A stretch of DNA of 64,000 bases from NCBI GenBank assembly GCA_030248215.1, contig JASANG010004129.1:248001-312000 (forward strand). The letters are read 5' to 3'. The translations under genes were made by a program, and so were the position numbers. The DNA comes from Enoplolaimus lenunculus. Its lineage: Eukaryota; Nematoda; Enoplea; Enoplida; Thoracostomopsidae. Numbering within the stretch: the stretch's first letter is position 1; every line of letters starts with the position of its first letter. The notes beneath the pieces were generated by a model. The model had not been told where the DNA came from and did no database searches. It saw only the letters and a program-made list of their open reading frames with translations. Shown here piece after piece: positions 62,781 through 64,000 of the stretch.

Positions 62781-63104
62781 CAGGGTGGCACCAAAACTAC
62801 GATTTGACCGAATCCTAATCCATCTAATTTGCCGAATCCGGATTTGAATCTTGCATGTTACAAGTTTCAGTTATATCTATAATTTGTTTCAAAATATCAA
62901 CGCAATGTCGGCCGCATAACATTTAAACATTAATATATTTCGTATCCGACCACAGTTTTGAGATTTGTAACCTGAAAAAATTGTTTTATTAATTTACATA
63001 ACAAGATATTTCAATTTTTTATTGTTTGAAACTGAAAAAACATTGCGGAACACTGTTTTATTGGGCTTTTTCACAACCGAATCCGAACCTTTGTTGCCAC
63101 TCTG
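62781..63104. repeat. CAGGGTGGCA foldback element
   Basis: Inverted ends CAGGGTGGCACCAAAA and CTTTGTTGCCACTCTG, with subterminal CCGAATCC/GGATTTGAATC motifs on both sides (ACCGAATCCTAATCC; CCGAATCCGAACC). Resembles family F in layout. Confidence 0.65.
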
Positions 63105-63147
63105 ATGTAAATGTTATGCTAGCTCGAAGTAGTTAGAACAATGGTCT

Positions 63148-63219
63148 CTGCCTGAATTCGAACCAGCGACCTTTGGCTAACCGGGTCAACGCTTTTACAA
63201 ACTGAGCTATCGTGGCACT
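63148..63219 (-). repeat. tRNA-like sequence (SINE head or degenerate tRNA)
   Basis: On the minus strand GATAGCTCAGTTTGTAAAAG fits an A box and CTGGTTCGAATTC a B box at the normal distance. Acceptor and T stems pair poorly. Flanked by the inverted pair AAGTAGTT / AACTACTT. Confidence 0.55.
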
Positions 63220-63554
63220 GTTTCAACTACTTGTGCTAGGTATTATATGTGTTGTTTTACTAGTCTACTACGCTGTGTACTGCGTAGCTGCTATGGAATG
63301 TGTTACGTGTTGGCTTTTTTATATGTGTGCTACGTAATCGGGTATTCTATCGTGCAATACTGGACAAAAAATAAAAACAATATAATTTAAGATGAAGCAC
63401 AGGAAAGTTCAGTGAACAATACTATATATTTCCATAGCAGAGTCATAATTTTATTGTACATTGGCCCTGTTCGCAGTTTTTCGTTGATATATCTAAGGAG
63501 GGGCAGGGGCTACGGTTACAAAGCAATTTTATCTGGCTTCTCCACAGCTTGAAA

Positions 63555-63680
63555 ATTTCCGCCGGGGGGCGTTTCCTGGGGGGGGGCCCAGGAGTTTCCT
63601 GGGGGGCAGCTAATTTTGCTGGGGGCAGTTTTCATGGAGGCCACCTCAGATGATCTGGGGGGTCCTGGGGGCAGGCTTGA
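63555..63680 (+). repeat. G-run-rich stretch
   Basis: At least seven runs of four or more G (for example CCTGGGGGGGGGCCC, TTTGCTGGGGGCAG) within about 125 bp. Repeats of GTTTCCTGGGGGG suggest short tandem origin. Confidence 0.7.
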
Positions 63681-63867
63681 AATTTTGCAAACCGACTTTT
63701 TGGACCATTTTTTTCATTGTAGACCGCGTTTCCAACTCAACTGAAGATTATTCATCGCTCAACATGACAAAAATTTCTCGCAAACGCTAATAACAATAAT
63801 TTTAACTAATATTACTGACAACTTAACCAGAAGTTGAAAGAAGCACAACTATATAAAATATAGATAA

Positions 63868-63921
63868 TCTATAATTGAAACTGTGATTGATATATATTTT
63901 ATATATTAGTCACAGTTTCAG
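63868..63921. repeat. Short perfect hairpin
   Basis: GAAACTGTGA and TCACAGTTTC flank an AT-rich loop. Confidence 0.8.
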
Positions 63922-64000
63922 TTATCATAAAGCTCAGGCGGGTTGAACTTGCTGCTGCAAGGTACTTTCGAATGCTGTATGCCCTGAAACGGTCTTTAAA

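Noticed and set aside
1-64000. Retrovirus-like, LTR, Polinton-type or LINE elements
   Set aside because: I found no long terminal direct repeats, and no reverse transcriptase, integrase, capsid or polymerase-like frames.

Overview
The window is nuclear DNA from an animal, AT-rich and very dense in short non-autonomous transposons. The evidence for an animal is a full-length Mab-21-family gene and two intron-containing, signal-peptide-bearing, SEA-module membrane proteins. Many TTAGGC hexamers occur. TTAGGC is the nematode-type telomere repeat, but here it sits inside dispersed elements, so it does not fix the species. I recognised no retrovirus-like, Polinton-like or other capsid-bearing element, no rRNA and no CRISPR.

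Layout. 1-20.6 kb: no firm gene. It is a mosaic of at least twelve repeat families (labelled A-M below), often nested, with two GC-rich possible exons near 12 kb. 20.7-22.25 kb (+): a CAA-rich leader followed by an intronless MAB21-like gene of 363 codons. 24.27-30.84 kb (-): gene 1, a six-exon mucin-like type I membrane protein with a SEA-like module. 31-39 kb: repeats only. 39.03-55.73 kb (-): gene 2, a nine-exon paralogue of gene 1 whose exons sum to exactly 2340 codons in one continuous frame. It has a 68-residue threonine run and a large glycosylated helix-rich region that gene 1 lacks. 55.8-64 kb: repeats again.

Genes 1 and 2 are tandem paralogues in the same orientation. Both have a secretory N-terminus, beta-rich Ser/Thr-containing repeats, poly-Thr mucin segments, a SEA-like module split across two exons, a transmembrane exon and a cytoplasmic tail in several small exons. 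Exon 3 is 147 nt in both, and exon phases agree from exon 1 to exon 5. They are best read as cell-surface mucins with a juxtamembrane SEA module. A relation to the KIAA1549/UPF0606 type is a guess.

Repeats. Families A and B are MITEs with GGCC-starting inverted ends and 8-bp target duplications (hAT-like), and their bodies are made of TTAGGC-derived units. Families C and D are nearly full-length palindromes, apparently with TA targets. Family E is GC-rich and carries a different private minisatellite in most copies. Several copies are nested with recognisable target duplications, so insertion order can be read.
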